64,000 nucleotides of DNA, from positions 55,666-119,665 of the forward strand of contig QVIN01000015.1 in the NCBI GenBank assembly GCA_003416985.1. The letters are read 5' to 3'. The DNA comes from Duganella sp. BJB480. Lineage in GTDB: Bacteria > Pseudomonadota > Gammaproteobacteria > Burkholderiales > Burkholderiaceae_D. The notes beneath the pieces were generated by a model. That model searched no databases, was not told the DNA's origin, and was given only the letters and a program-made list of their open reading frames with translations. Made by a program: the position numbers and the translations under genes. The first letter of the stretch is position 1, and each line of letters opens with the position of its first letter. This document shows positions 36,834 through 45,540 of this stretch, one piece after another.

Positions 36834-37120
36834 GAAGGGCGGAAGGCGCGCAGCAGCTTGGCCTCGCCGGTCAGGTCCTGGTGCAGGCGGTTGGCGGCGG
36901 CGGTGAGTTCCATCATGCGGTTGAGCTGGACATCCTCGAAGCGCGCCAGTTCCTCGGTGGCGGTGAGCAGCGCCTGCGCCAGCTTGGCGCGCGCCGCCTG
37001 ATACAGCAGGCCGTGGTGCTGGCCGGTGTTCTTGAGCAGTTCCTCGGCGTTTTCGATCACTTGCCGCAGGTCGTCGAGCAGTCGTTCCTGTGTTTGCATA
37101 TTGTGTGCAGGATCGTCCAT
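36830..37120 (-). CDS. ElaB/DUF883-like soluble helical protein
   Basis: This 96-residue protein contains QERLLDDLRQVIENAEELLK, which is the N-terminal helix of the ElaB/YqjD (DUF883) family of ribosome- and membrane-associated stress proteins. The C-terminal membrane anchor of that family is missing; the end is ANRLHQDLTGEAKLLRAFRPS. The ATG at 37120 follows AGGGG; a longer frame to 37237 lacks support. Its 3' end overlaps doxX by four bases, tail to tail. Confidence 0.65.
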   Translation of the reverse strand: MDDPAHNMQTQERLLDDLRQVIENAEELLKNTGQHHGLLYQAARAKLAQALLTATEELARFEDVQLNRMMELTAAANRLHQDLTGEAKLLRAFRPS

Positions 37121-37276
37121 GACGTTCCCCTGGTCATAAGTGAAACTGGTTGAACAAGCCGGGCTGCGGGCCATTTCAATATATCGGCGAGCGGTGCCGC
37201 CGGTTTGCGCTGCGTCAAACTGGCCTCCCCGCCACACGCTTCAGCTTAGCCTGTTATTGCCCAAATGCAAGACAAA

Positions 37277-37495
37277 TTACACGCCATCGACGCTGATGCA
37301 CACGTCGCCGACGCGCACTTGCTGGCCGGCGCGGATCTTGGCGGTCTTGCGCAACTCCTGCTTGCCGTCGACCTTGACGCCGCCTTCGGCGACCATCATC
37401 TTGCCGGCGCCGCCGCTGTCGCACAGGCCCACCAGCTTGAGCAACTGATTCAGCTCAACGAATTCGCCGCTCAATTCAAAACTTACTTTCTGCAT
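37277..37495 (-). CDS. S4-domain RNA-binding protein, YbcJ type
   Basis: This 72-residue protein is almost entirely an S4 fold: FVELNQLLKLVGLCDSGGAG, then EGGVKVDGKQELRKTAKIRA and GQQVRVGDV. Similar YbcJ-like proteins bind structured RNA. It lies between the ElaB-like gene and a plus-strand gene and is probably transcribed alone. Confidence 0.85.
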   Translation of the reverse strand: MQKVSFELSGEFVELNQLLKLVGLCDSGGAGKMMVAEGGVKVDGKQELRKTAKIRAGQQVRVGDVCISVDGV

Positions 37496-37686
37496 TTTAT
37501 CCTCTGTTGCTATGATGTGAAATCGGTGCCGTTGCCAGCTTTCGATAGTGTAGCGGCATTCCGACAGGGCCGCAGTTTACTCGACGTTTGCCTCATGGTT
37601 GAGGTTGCTGTTGAGAAAAAAAGTTGCTATTCTGAGTTAACTGCTGAATTTTTACGCAGCATGGTTTGCCCTCAGCGAGTTGCACC

Positions 37687-38607
37687 ATGAACAAGTATCT
37701 CTGGCCAGTCGCAGTCTTGATGTGCCCGCTTTCCGGCTTGGCGGGCGCCGCCACATCCGATCCCTTCGCTCCGCAAAAACCGCCGCCCGCGTTTGAAAAA
37801 CGGGCCAATTCGTTGTTGCTGTTCGACGCGGCGGACCGCCAGTCCGCGCTCAGCGAGCAGCTGCAGGGCGATGGCGCGGCGCGCTACGGCGCCATCTTCA
37901 GCGGCGGGCCGCGCCTGCATGTCGGCGCCTTGCCGGACAACCTGGCCTTGCTCGATCCGCTCGGCCCCATGCTCAACGAGCACAGCAAGCGTTTCCTCAC
38001 CAGCGCGGATTTTGAAAAGAAAATGGGGCGCGCGGTCGGCATCCTGACCGTCGGCATCTTGCGCGAGACCGGCTCGGCGCTGGGTTCGCAGCAGGCGCCG
38101 GCGCTGGCGATGAACACCCGGCCCACCACCACCTTCACGTCGGCCTCGCTGGGCTACGCGCTCAGTTCGCGCAGCGCGCTGATGCTGATGGCGTCGTACG
38201 GCCGCACCGAGGGCATCGGCAATCCGGACAGTTTGATCGCCCAGGTGTCGTCGGTACGCACGATGGCGTTCAGCGTGGGGCTCTCGACGCGCCAGCTGTT
38301 CAACAGCCACGACCGTTTCGCCGTGACCTTGTCGGTGCCGGCCAAGGTGCGGGCCGGCACGCTGCAATACAGCGGCGCGGCGCCGCAGAGCGGCGACCCC
38401 GGCGCCCCGGCCTTCGGCGCGCCGACGCTGAACCTGCGGCCGACCGCGACCGAGCGCGACCTGGAATTCGGCTACACCACCACCTTCGGCCGCGACGGCC
38501 GCCTGGGCAAGCTGACCGGCGCCGTCATGTGGCGGGTCAACCCCGGCCACGACGCCGGCGCCAAGCCGGACTGGCTGACCGGCGTGCGCTATTCCCGGGG
38601 CTTCTGA
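37687..38607 (+). CDS. Exported hypothetical protein, beta-barrel-like
   Basis: This 306-residue protein has a signal peptide (WPVAVLMCPLSGLAGAAT). The second half has alternating strands (FTSASLGYALSSRSALMLMA, MAFSVGLSTRQLFNSHDRFA, RDLEFGYTTTFGRDG) and ends in Phe (GVRYSRGF), as outer-membrane barrels do. It resembles the C-terminal region of S8-peptidase autotransporters, without any protease domain. It may be a stand-alone barrel or the remnant of a longer protein. It converges on fumC with five bases between. Confidence 0.6.
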   Translation: MNKYLWPVAVLMCPLSGLAGAATSDPFAPQKPPPAFEKRANSLLLFDAADRQSALSEQLQGDGAARYGAIFSGGPRLHVGALPDNLALLDPLGPMLNEHSKRFLTSADFEKKMGRAVGILTVGILRETGSALGSQQAPALAMNTRPTTTFTSASLGYALSSRSALMLMASYGRTEGIGNPDSLIAQVSSVRTMAFSVGLSTRQLFNSHDRFAVTLSVPAKVRAGTLQYSGAAPQSGDPGAPAFGAPTLNLRPTATERDLEFGYTTTFGRDGRLGKLTGAVMWRVNPGHDAGAKPDWLTGVRYSRGF

Positions 38608-38612
38608 GCTTG

Positions 38613-40010
38613 CTAGCCCTTGGCGCCGGGACGGGTCATATCCAGCGGCACGATCCACTGCTCGAACTGCTCGGCGCTGACGTAGCCCAGCGCCAGCGCG
38701 GCCTCCTTCAACGTGCTTCCCTCGTGCTGCGCCCGCTTGGCGATGGCGGCCGCCTTGTCGTAGCCGATGTGCGGCGCCAGCGCCGTCACCAGCATCAGCG
38801 AACGCTCCATCAGCTCGGCGATGCGCGCGCGGTTGGGCTCGATGCCGTGCACGCAGTGCTCGTCGAAGCTGCGCATGCCGTCGGCCAGCAGGCGCGCGCT
38901 TTGCAGGAAGTTGTGGGCGATCAGCGGCTTGTAGACGTTGAGCTCGAAGTTGCCGGAGGCGCCGCCCACGGTGATGGCGACGTCGTTGCCGAACACCTGG
39001 CAGCACAGCATGGTCAGCGCCTCGCACTGGGTCGGGTTGACCTTGCCCGGCATGATCGAGCTTCCCGGCTCGTTTTCCGGGATGGTGATCTCGCCCAGGC
39101 CGGAGCGCGGACCGGACGCCATCCAGCGCACGTCGTTGGCGATCTTCATCAGCGCGGCGGCCAGCGTCTTGAGCGCGCCGTGCGCCGACAGCAGGGCGTC
39201 ATGGCCGGCCAGCGCGGCGAACTTGTTGTCGGCGCTGCGGAAGGGCAGGGCCAGCGTGTGCTCCAGCTCGGCGGCGATGCGGTGCGCGTACTCGGGGTGG
39301 GCGTTGAGGCCGGTGCCGACCGCCGTGCCGCCGGCCGCCAGCTGCAGCACGCCGGGCAGGGCGGTGCCGATGGCGCGCTCGGCGAAGTCGAGGTGGGCCA
39401 CGTAGCCGGAGAACTCCTGGCCCAGCGTCAGCGGGGTGGCGTCCTGCAGGTGGGTGCGGCCGATCTTGACGATGTCGGCGAAGGCTTCGGCCTTGGCGTG
39501 CAGCTGGTCGCGCAGCTGGCGCAGCGCTGGCAGCACGTTGTTGGCCAGCGCCTGCGCGGCGGCCACGTGGATGGCGGTGGGGAAGATGTCGTTCGACGAC
39601 TGGCCCTTGTTGACGTCGTCGTTGGGGTGCAGCTTGCGGGCCTCGCCGCGCACGCCGCCCATCAGCTCGGAGCCGCGGTTGGCCAGCACCTCGTTCATGT
39701 TCATGTTGGACTGGGTGCCGGAGCCGGTCTGCCACACGGCCAGCGGGAATTCGGTCGGATGCTTGCCGGCCAACACCTCGTCGGCGGCTTGGGTGATGGC
39801 GATGGCCTTGGCGCCCTCCAGCAGGCCCAGGTCCAGGTTGACGCGGGCGGCGGCGCGCTTGACGCTGGCCAAGGCGTGGATCAGCTCGGGCGGCATGCGC
39901 TCCGTGGAGATGCGGAAATGCTCCAGCGAGCGCTGGGTTTGCGCGCCCCACAGCTGGTGGTCGGGGACGTCGATCGGGCCGAAACTGTCACGTTCACTTC
40001 TGGTGTTCAT
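38613..40010 (-). CDS. fumC: Fumarate hydratase class II
   Basis: This 465-residue enzyme interconverts fumarate and malate in the citric acid cycle and is the oxygen-stable, iron-free class. Motifs are [56 protein letters not shown] and the signature [13 protein letters not shown] with the catalytic Ser loop. The ATG at 40010 ([16 protein letters not shown]) is the family start, nine codons inside the longest frame. Confidence 0.96.
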   Translation of the reverse strand: MNTRSERDSFGPIDVPDHQLWGAQTQRSLEHFRISTERMPPELIHALASVKRAAARVNLDLGLLEGAKAIAITQAADEVLAGKHPTEFPLAVWQTGSGTQSNMNMNEVLANRGSELMGGVRGEARKLHPNDDVNKGQSSNDIFPTAIHVAAAQALANNVLPALRQLRDQLHAKAEAFADIVKIGRTHLQDATPLTLGQEFSGYVAHLDFAERAIGTALPGVLQLAAGGTAVGTGLNAHPEYAHRIAAELEHTLALPFRSADNKFAALAGHDALLSAHGALKTLAAALMKIANDVRWMASGPRSGLGEITIPENEPGSSIMPGKVNPTQCEALTMLCCQVFGNDVAITVGGASGNFELNVYKPLIAHNFLQSARLLADGMRSFDEHCVHGIEPNRARIAELMERSLMLVTALAPHIGYDKAAAIAKRAQHEGSTLKEAALALGYVSAEQFEQWIVPLDMTRPGAKG

Positions 40011-40165
40011 GGTTTTTCCTTTGCACGGGAATGGCAATCATGTGTATTTGCCAAGGTCCATCCAGTGTAGCGCAGTCTGGAAAAATTAACCTAGGGCTAC
40101 AAAACCGGGAAAATCAGCCGTTATAGCTGATACACTTTAAGAATTCGCGGCCAAGCGACCCCAAC

Positions 40166-41725
40166 ATGCAGCGCAACACTCTCCTGACCTCGATCCTTGC
40201 CGGCGCCGGCGCCTTATTGCTGGCCACCGCCGCCCCGGCGGCGGAACTGGGCGATATCGCCGTGCGATCCTACATCGGCCAGCCGCTGGCGGCCGATATC
40301 GAGCTGGTGCAGCTGGCGCCGGACGAGGTGTCGGCGTTGCAGGTGCGCTTGGCGCAGCAGGACGTGTATCGCGGCGCCAACATCAGCATGAATCCGGCGC
40401 TGGGCTCGCTGCACATGGCCGTGGTGCGGCGCGACGGCCGCCAGTTCCTGCATCTGACCACCACCCGCGCCATCGATGCCGAGTATGTCCATTTGTTCCT
40501 GGAGCTGAGCGCGGCCGGGCGCCAGGATGTGCGCGCGGCGACCGTGTGGCTCCAGGCCGACCCGAATCCGGCGCCGCCGCCGTTGCCGCCCGTGACGGCG
40601 GCGCAGGCGGCGCTGCTGGCGCGGGCGGAACGGGCGGTTCAGGCGACTGCTCCGGCCCCGGCGCCGTCAACGGCCCCGGTTGCTCCGGTCGCCGCGCCAG
40701 TGCGGGACAGGACGCGGCCGGCGCCAATGCCGGCCGCGCATGAATCGGAAGTGGGCGAGCCGGGTGGCTTGCGGTCGTCGGCGGGATCGATGGCGCCGGT
40801 GCGGCGGCCGGCGCCGCTGCCTGCACGTCGGCCGACTTCCGACAAGACGGGGGGCGGCGAGGCGGATCAGGCTGGCGGCGCGGTGCCACTGGGCGTGGCG
40901 CAGGCTCTGCTGCCCTTGCCGCCGCTGCCGCTGCCCAAGGGCGTGAAGCGGCCGGCGGCGCCGGCGGCGTGCGCGCCGTCGGGCATGAGCGCGAAGGAAT
41001 GCGCGGCGCTCGATACGCATAGCATGGAGTTGTCCAGCAAGCTGGTCGAGCTGGAGGGCAGGGTCAAGCTGCTGCAAGGCGCGTTGGGCGCGAAGGGCGG
41101 GGCGGCCAGCGCGGCAGCGTCTGCTGCCTCCGGCGTCCAGGCCGGCGCGGCATCCGGGCATCTGGGTGCGGCGGCGGGGTATGAAAACGCCGTATCCGGG
41201 CATGGCGGCGCGGCATCGGTACACGGCAACGCGGCGGCGGGACAGGACGGGGCGGCGTCGGCTGCGCGGGCGGGCTCGGCACCCGTGATGGCTGCGACGG
41301 CGAGCGCCGGCGCGCACGCCAGCGGCAGCGGCGCGGGACACGGGGAGGCGCAAAGCGCTGCGGCTTCGGCGCCGGCATCGGCATTGGCATCGGCTTCTGC
41401 GGCGGCTGGCGGGGGAGAATCGGCCTCGGCCGAAGCGGACGTGCCGGTCAAGAAGGTGCGCGTGCTGCCCAAGCTGAAGTACAAGAAGGAAAAACCGCCG
41501 GAGCCGGCCGCCAGCAACTGGCCGCTGATCGCGGGCGGGGCCGGGGCGCTGGCGTTGTTGCTGGGGGCGGGCGGCTACTTCTATCTGCGCAAGAAACGCG
41601 GCAGCGGGCCGCTGAAGATCTGGCAGGGATTCCGCAAGAAGAAGCCGGCCGCCGAGGGCGAAACGCCGATGGAGGCGCCGCCGCTGCACGAGGTCACGCC
41701 GGAATCCATGATGGAAAAACAATAA
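40166..41725 (+). CDS. FimV-like protein, short form
   Basis: This 519-residue protein has a signal peptide (LLTSILAGAGALLLATAAPA) and the FimV N-terminal domain (ELGDIAVRSYIGQPLAADIE, RGANISMNPALGSLHMAVVR, FLHLTTTRAIDAEYVHLFLE). A very long Ala/Gly/Ser/Pro low-complexity linker leads to one membrane span (WPLIAGGAGALALLLGAGGY) and a basic cytoplasmic tail. Classic FimV proteins are longer, have a LysM and TPR parts and act at cell poles in type IV pilus assembly and polarity. Those C-terminal parts are absent here. GC-rich repeats of AAS and GHG codons make length variation likely. Confidence 0.78.
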   Translation: MQRNTLLTSILAGAGALLLATAAPAAELGDIAVRSYIGQPLAADIELVQLAPDEVSALQVRLAQQDVYRGANISMNPALGSLHMAVVRRDGRQFLHLTTTRAIDAEYVHLFLELSAAGRQDVRAATVWLQADPNPAPPPLPPVTAAQAALLARAERAVQATAPAPAPSTAPVAPVAAPVRDRTRPAPMPAAHESEVGEPGGLRSSAGSMAPVRRPAPLPARRPTSDKTGGGEADQAGGAVPLGVAQALLPLPPLPLPKGVKRPAAPAACAPSGMSAKECAALDTHSMELSSKLVELEGRVKLLQGALGAKGGAASAAASAASGVQAGAASGHLGAAAGYENAVSGHGGAASVHGNAAAGQDGAASAARAGSAPVMAATASAGAHASGSGAGHGEAQSAAASAPASALASASAAAGGGESASAEADVPVKKVRVLPKLKYKKEKPPEPAASNWPLIAGGAGALALLLGAGGYFYLRKKRGSGPLKIWQGFRKKKPAAEGETPMEAPPLHEVTPESMMEKQ

Positions 41726-41825
41726 AAAGGTAATAAGCTTATAACAAGCTCGCTCTTATCGGGCTCAGGCGATCTGGGTTATAGTGTTCGACGCCCACCG
41801 TCTTCCCCATTCCTGAAAGAGCCTT

Positions 41826-43052
41826 ATGACCGCAGCAGATTTTCAGTCTCAGCATCACGAGCAATACCAAACTTTCAAACAACTTGGCCTGAAGCTGGAC
41901 ATGTCCCGCGGCAAGCCAGCCCCCGAACAGCTGGACCTGTCGAACGCCCTGATGGCGTCGCTGGACACCTACAAGGCCGCCGACGGCACCGATTGCCGCA
42001 ACTACGGCGGCACCATCGGCCTGCCGGAAGCGCGCGCGCTGTTCGGCCAGCTGCTGGACGTGCCGGCCGCGCAGGTCGTGGTCGACAGCAGCGCCAGCCT
42101 GTCGCTGATGCATGACGTGATCGTCTACAGCCTGCTCAACGGCACGCCCGGCAACGCGCCGTGGGTGCGCGAGCCGGTGACCTTCCTGTGCCCGGTGCCG
42201 GGCTACGACCGCCATTTCGCCATCTGCGAAGCGCGCGGCATCAAGATGATCAACATCCCGATGACCGAAAACGGCCTGGACATGGACCTGGTGGAAAAAC
42301 TGGTGGCCGAGGACGCCAGCATCAAGGGCATGTGGTGTGTGCCGAAGTACAGCAATCCGGGTGGCGTGGTGTATTCGGACGAGGTGGTGGCCCGCCTGGC
42401 GGCCATGAAGACGGCGGCGCCGGACTTCCGCCTGATGTGGGACGACGCTTACCGCTTCCACCATCTGGGCGAGCAGAAGCTGGCCGTGGCCAACATCCTG
42501 GCCGCGTGCGCGCAGGCCGGCAACCCGGACCGCGCGATCGTGTTCGCGTCGTCGTCCAAGGTGAGCTGGGCTGGTTCGGGCGTCGCCGCGCTGGCGGCCT
42601 CGCCGGCCAACATCGCCTGGTGGACCAAGCACGCCGGCATCCGCAGCATCGGCCCGGACAAGATCAACCAGCTGCGCCATGTGCAACTGCTGAAGGACCT
42701 GCCGACGGTGGAAGCGTTGATGGAACAGCATCGCCTGCTGCTCAAGCCGAAGTTCGACGCGGTGCTGGAACAATTCGAGCGCCACCTGGCCGACGTGCCG
42801 GGCGTGTCGTGGACGCGTCCGCTGGGCGGCTATTTCATCGACCTGGTGACGCCGCCGGGTTCGGCCAAGCGCACGGTGGCGCTGGCCAAGGAGGCCGGCA
42901 TCACGCTGACGCCGGCCGGCGCGGCTTTCCCTTACGGTAACGATCCGAAGGATAGCCATATCCGCATCGCGCCGAGCTTCCCGTCGCTGGACGAGATCAC
43001 CCAAGCGGCGCAGGGCATCGCGCTGTCGCTGCGCGTGGCGCTGGCGAGCTGA
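41826..43052 (+). CDS. PLP-dependent aminotransferase, probable aspartate aminotransferase
   Basis: This 408-residue class I aminotransferase is of the type starting LGLKLDMSRGKPAPEQLDLS, with NYGGTIGLPEARALFGQLLD, PVPGYDRHF, CVPKYSNPGG and the PLP lysine in FASSSKVSWAGSG. This block order fits the Asp_aminotransf family found in corynebacterial and proteobacterial aspartate aminotransferases. It is cytoplasmic and monocistronic with a strong terminator behind it. The amino donor is inferred. Confidence 0.88.
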   Translation: MTAADFQSQHHEQYQTFKQLGLKLDMSRGKPAPEQLDLSNALMASLDTYKAADGTDCRNYGGTIGLPEARALFGQLLDVPAAQVVVDSSASLSLMHDVIVYSLLNGTPGNAPWVREPVTFLCPVPGYDRHFAICEARGIKMINIPMTENGLDMDLVEKLVAEDASIKGMWCVPKYSNPGGVVYSDEVVARLAAMKTAAPDFRLMWDDAYRFHHLGEQKLAVANILAACAQAGNPDRAIVFASSSKVSWAGSGVAALAASPANIAWWTKHAGIRSIGPDKINQLRHVQLLKDLPTVEALMEQHRLLLKPKFDAVLEQFERHLADVPGVSWTRPLGGYFIDLVTPPGSAKRTVALAKEAGITLTPAGAAFPYGNDPKDSHIRIAPSFPSLDEITQAAQGIALSLRVALAS

Positions 43053-43065
43053 TCGCCGTGCGGAC

Positions 43066-43095
43066 GTAAAAAAAGCGCCCTCGGGCGCTTTTTTA
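43066..43095. terminator. Terminator after the aminotransferase gene
   Basis: AAAAAAAGCGCCC pairs with GGGCGCTTTTTT around a short TC-containing loop. A and T runs flank the stem on both sides, so it can also end the convergent fliT transcript. Confidence 0.9.
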
Positions 43096-43112
43096 CATTG
43101 GGGCGGCGGTTT

Positions 43113-43391
43113 TTATTGACGCGCCATGCCCGGCACGTTGTTCAGCCAAGGCTCGGTGACGTCGCGGATGGCGCGGTCGTTGGCCAGGATCTGCTTGAGC
43201 AGGTCGATCTTGCGCAGGCGCGGGGCGCCGCTCAGGCTGGGCACGCCGGCATCGGCCGGGCGGGCGGCGTTGGCGCATTGCGCTTCCAGGCGGCTCAGGC
43301 CGTCCCAATCCCCCAGACGCGCGGCGGCAGCCATTTGATTGGACAGGCCGGCAATGTTTTCGTACATCGAGAGGACTTCGGTGGAGGTCAT
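43113..43391 (-). CDS. fliT: Flagellar protein FliT
   Basis: This 92-residue helical protein has the FliT pattern: VLSMYENIAGLSNQMAAAAR, GDWDGLSRLEAQCANAAR and a C-terminal helix RKIDLLKQILANDRAIRDVT. FliT chaperones the filament cap protein FliD and inhibits FlhDC. No fliD or fliS lies near it, which is unusual, since fliT normally follows fliS. Distance from the HDOD gene upstream is 161 bases, with a terminator between. Confidence 0.78.
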   Translation of the reverse strand: MTSTEVLSMYENIAGLSNQMAAAARLGDWDGLSRLEAQCANAARPADAGVPSLSGAPRLRKIDLLKQILANDRAIRDVTEPWLNNVPGMARQ

Positions 43392-43492
43392 GTTCTCACC
43401 CTGGTTTAGTTAAAACGGATTACCGCATGTCCTGATTAACGTCGTCTTAAACGCGAACTTTAGGGTGTTTTGAAAAAATATTTAAAAAAAGT

Positions 43493-43528
43493 CGAAAAAA
43501 AAGCCGCGCGGCGTAAAACCGGCGGCTT
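43493..43528 (-). terminator. Terminator after the HDOD gene
   Basis: On the minus strand, AAGCCGC (43528-43522) pairs with GCGGCTT (43507-43501), followed by eight T. It ends HDOD transcription 25 bases after the stop and separates it from fliT. Confidence 0.75.
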
Positions 43529-43552
43529 CCATGGTTTTTTAGATAAGCTGGA

Positions 43553-44380
43553 TTATTTGACCAGCTCCTCCAAACCGGCGCTCAGTTCGTCCGGCGACGG
43601 CATTTCATCGATCAGGGCGTTGTCGTCCAGGCCCAGTTCCTCGGCCAGGTCGGCCGGGTAGCAGGCTTCGATTTCATCGTCGCTCAGCTGGGCCTGCTCG
43701 ACGCGGGCGCGCCAGGCGGCCAGCGAGACCACGGCGGCCAAGCGGTTCAGTTCGCCGTTGTGGTGCGGCTCGGGGAAGGCCAGGATGGTTTCCGAGAAGG
43801 TCAGCGGGAACTTCCAGCGCTTGGCCAATTCTGCGCCGACGTCGGCGAAGGTGAAGCCGAACGAGGCTTGCTCGGCGTCCAGGCGGCGCGGGTCCAGCGG
43901 GCCGGCCACCTTGTCGAGCGCCATCGCCTGCTCGGCCATCGCCGAGTGGATCACCAGCTGGCCGATGGCGTGCATCATGCCGATGGTGAAGGCGAGGTCG
44001 GTGTTTTCCTTGGTCTTCTTGGCGATCCATTTGGCCGACACCGCGGTGTGCAGGCTGTAGCGCCAGAATTGTTTGAGGTCGAGGCCGGGCACGGTCTTGA
44101 AACCGCTGACCAGGCCGGAGCTGATGACCAGCGTGCGGACGGTGACGAAGCCGAGCATCAGCACCGCATCCTCCACGGTGCCGATGCTGCGCGAGACGTG
44201 GTAGTAGGCCGAGTTGGCCAGGCGCAGCAGCTTGGCGCTCAGCACCGGATCCGTCGACAGTTTTTTCGCGATCTCTTCGGTCGAGACGCTGGCCTTGTCG
44301 AAACTGCTGATCAGCTCTTCCACGACTTTAGGCGCGGTGGGCAACGCAGTTGGATTCTGGAACAGGGCATCAAGTTTCAT
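43553..44380 (-). CDS. HDOD-domain signalling protein
   Basis: This 275-residue protein has an HDOD domain over most of its length: LPTAPKVVEELISSFDKASV, LSTDPVLSAKLLRLANSAYY, IGTVEDAVLMLGFVTVRTLV and the degenerate HD block TIGMMHAIGQLVIH. HDOD proteins are non-hydrolysing relatives of HD-GYP and act in regulation of motility or stress. A short acidic C-terminal extension follows. It has its own start and terminator. Confidence 0.88.
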   Translation of the reverse strand: MKLDALFQNPTALPTAPKVVEELISSFDKASVSTEEIAKKLSTDPVLSAKLLRLANSAYYHVSRSIGTVEDAVLMLGFVTVRTLVISSGLVSGFKTVPGLDLKQFWRYSLHTAVSAKWIAKKTKENTDLAFTIGMMHAIGQLVIHSAMAEQAMALDKVAGPLDPRRLDAEQASFGFTFADVGAELAKRWKFPLTFSETILAFPEPHHNGELNRLAAVVSLAAWRARVEQAQLSDDEIEACYPADLAEELGLDDNALIDEMPSPDELSAGLEELVK

Positions 44381-44520
44381 ATTTATCTCCTGGGTAATTA
44401 GCGCGTTGCTATAGGCTAACTATATAGCGATTCCCAGAATGTATGAAACAATTTTGCGGGGCGAGCGTCTCTTTTCTGAGTCAGTAATCGCCGACATGAG
44501 CCGGCGTATATACTGGCGGC

Positions 44521-45141
44521 ATGGAACCCGACCCTATCGAGCAGATCACGCAAACCACGCTGCAGCATTACGAGCGCAACGCCGAGCAGTTTTTCGCCGG
44601 CACCATCGACCACGATGTCAGCCAAAACATCGCGGCCTTGCTGGACGCGCTGCAAGGCCCCGCACCATACCGCCTGCTGGACCTGGGCTGCGGCCCCGGC
44701 CGCGACTTGAAGGCCTTCAGGGAGCTGGGCCACGAAGCGATCGGCGTCGACGGCTCGGCGCGATTCGTCGAGATGGCGCGCGCCTACAGCGGTTGCGAAA
44801 CGTGGCGGCAGGACTTCGTCCAACTTGACCTGCCTGCTGGTTTTTTCGACGGCATCTACGCCAACGCCTCCTTGTTCCACGTGCCCAGCGCCGCGCTGCC
44901 GAAGGTGCTGCGCGACCTGCACGCCGCGCTGAAAACCGGCGGCGTGCTGTTCAGTTCCAACCCGCGCGGCGACAACCGCGAAGGCTGGAACGGCCCGCGC
45001 TACGGCAGCTACTACGACTACGAAACCTGGGAACGCTACCTGCTGGCGGCGGGCTTCATCGCGCTCCAGCATTACTACCGCCCGCAAGGCTTGCCGCGCG
45101 ACCAGCAGCCCTGGCTGGCCAGCGTCTGGCGCAAGGTTTGA
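44521..45141 (+). CDS. Class I SAM-dependent methyltransferase
   Basis: This 206-residue protein has the SAM motif I LLDLGCGPGRDLKAF near residue 50, acidic motif II AIGVDGSARFVEMA, and motif IV FDGIYANASLFHVP. The substrate is unknown. The fold matches small-molecule methyltransferases of the UbiE/MT11 type. It is alone on its strand. Confidence 0.85.
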   Translation: MEPDPIEQITQTTLQHYERNAEQFFAGTIDHDVSQNIAALLDALQGPAPYRLLDLGCGPGRDLKAFRELGHEAIGVDGSARFVEMARAYSGCETWRQDFVQLDLPAGFFDGIYANASLFHVPSAALPKVLRDLHAALKTGGVLFSSNPRGDNREGWNGPRYGSYYDYETWERYLLAAGFIALQHYYRPQGLPRDQQPWLASVWRKV

Positions 45142-45260
45142 TTGCGGCCTTAGGTGCGCAAGCGCACGGAACGCCAGCCGGCGTCTGCCTATAGTGGGGA
45201 CCTCGCATGCGGCACAACGCCGCGTGTCCTGTAGCTTCATCACCCACCAAGGAGTGCATC

Positions 45261-45452
45261 ATGAACAAGGATCAAGTGAAGGGTACGGCGAAAGACATCG
45301 GCGGCAAAATCCAGGAAGAGGCCGGCAAGCTGGTCGGCAGCTCGGAGCAGCAAGCCAAGGGCCTGAACAAGCAAGCCGAAGGCAAACTGCAAAAAGGCCT
45401 GGGCGACGCCAAGGAAGCCGTCAAGGACATCACCAAAGGCAACCGCAACTAA
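45261..45452 (+). CDS. CsbD family stress protein
   Basis: This 63-residue protein reads MNKDQVKGTAKDIGGKIQEE, then AKGLNKQAEGKLQKGLGDAK, the CsbD/YjbJ repeat pattern. These highly hydrophilic proteins accumulate under general stress; the mechanism is unknown. The ATG at 45261 is preceded by AAGGAG. The longer frame from 45207 is unlikely. Confidence 0.92.
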   Translation: MNKDQVKGTAKDIGGKIQEEAGKLVGSSEQQAKGLNKQAEGKLQKGLGDAKEAVKDITKGNRN

Positions 45453-45465
45453 GATCGTTGCGGGA

Positions 45466-45525
45466 CGAAAAAGCCGCGTGCGCTGAAGACGGCCAAGGCC
45501 GTCGCTAGCCACGCGGCTTGTTTCA
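45466..45525. terminator. Nested bidirectional terminator between csbD and hcp
   Basis: AAGCCGCGTG at 45471-45480 pairs with CACGCGGCTT at 45510-45519, and inside it GACGGCC (45488-45494) pairs with GGCCGTC (45497-45503). The A-run on the left gives a U-run on the minus transcript, and TTGTTTC follows on the right. It serves two convergent genes. Confidence 0.7.
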
Positions 45526-45540
45526 TTGGCGCGCCCGAGC

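Noticed and set aside
40930-41450. Possible microsatellite or foreign DNA in the FimV-like gene
   Set aside because: The Ala/Gly/Ser-rich linker is low complexity but in frame and typical of FimV linkers; base composition does not differ from the gene.
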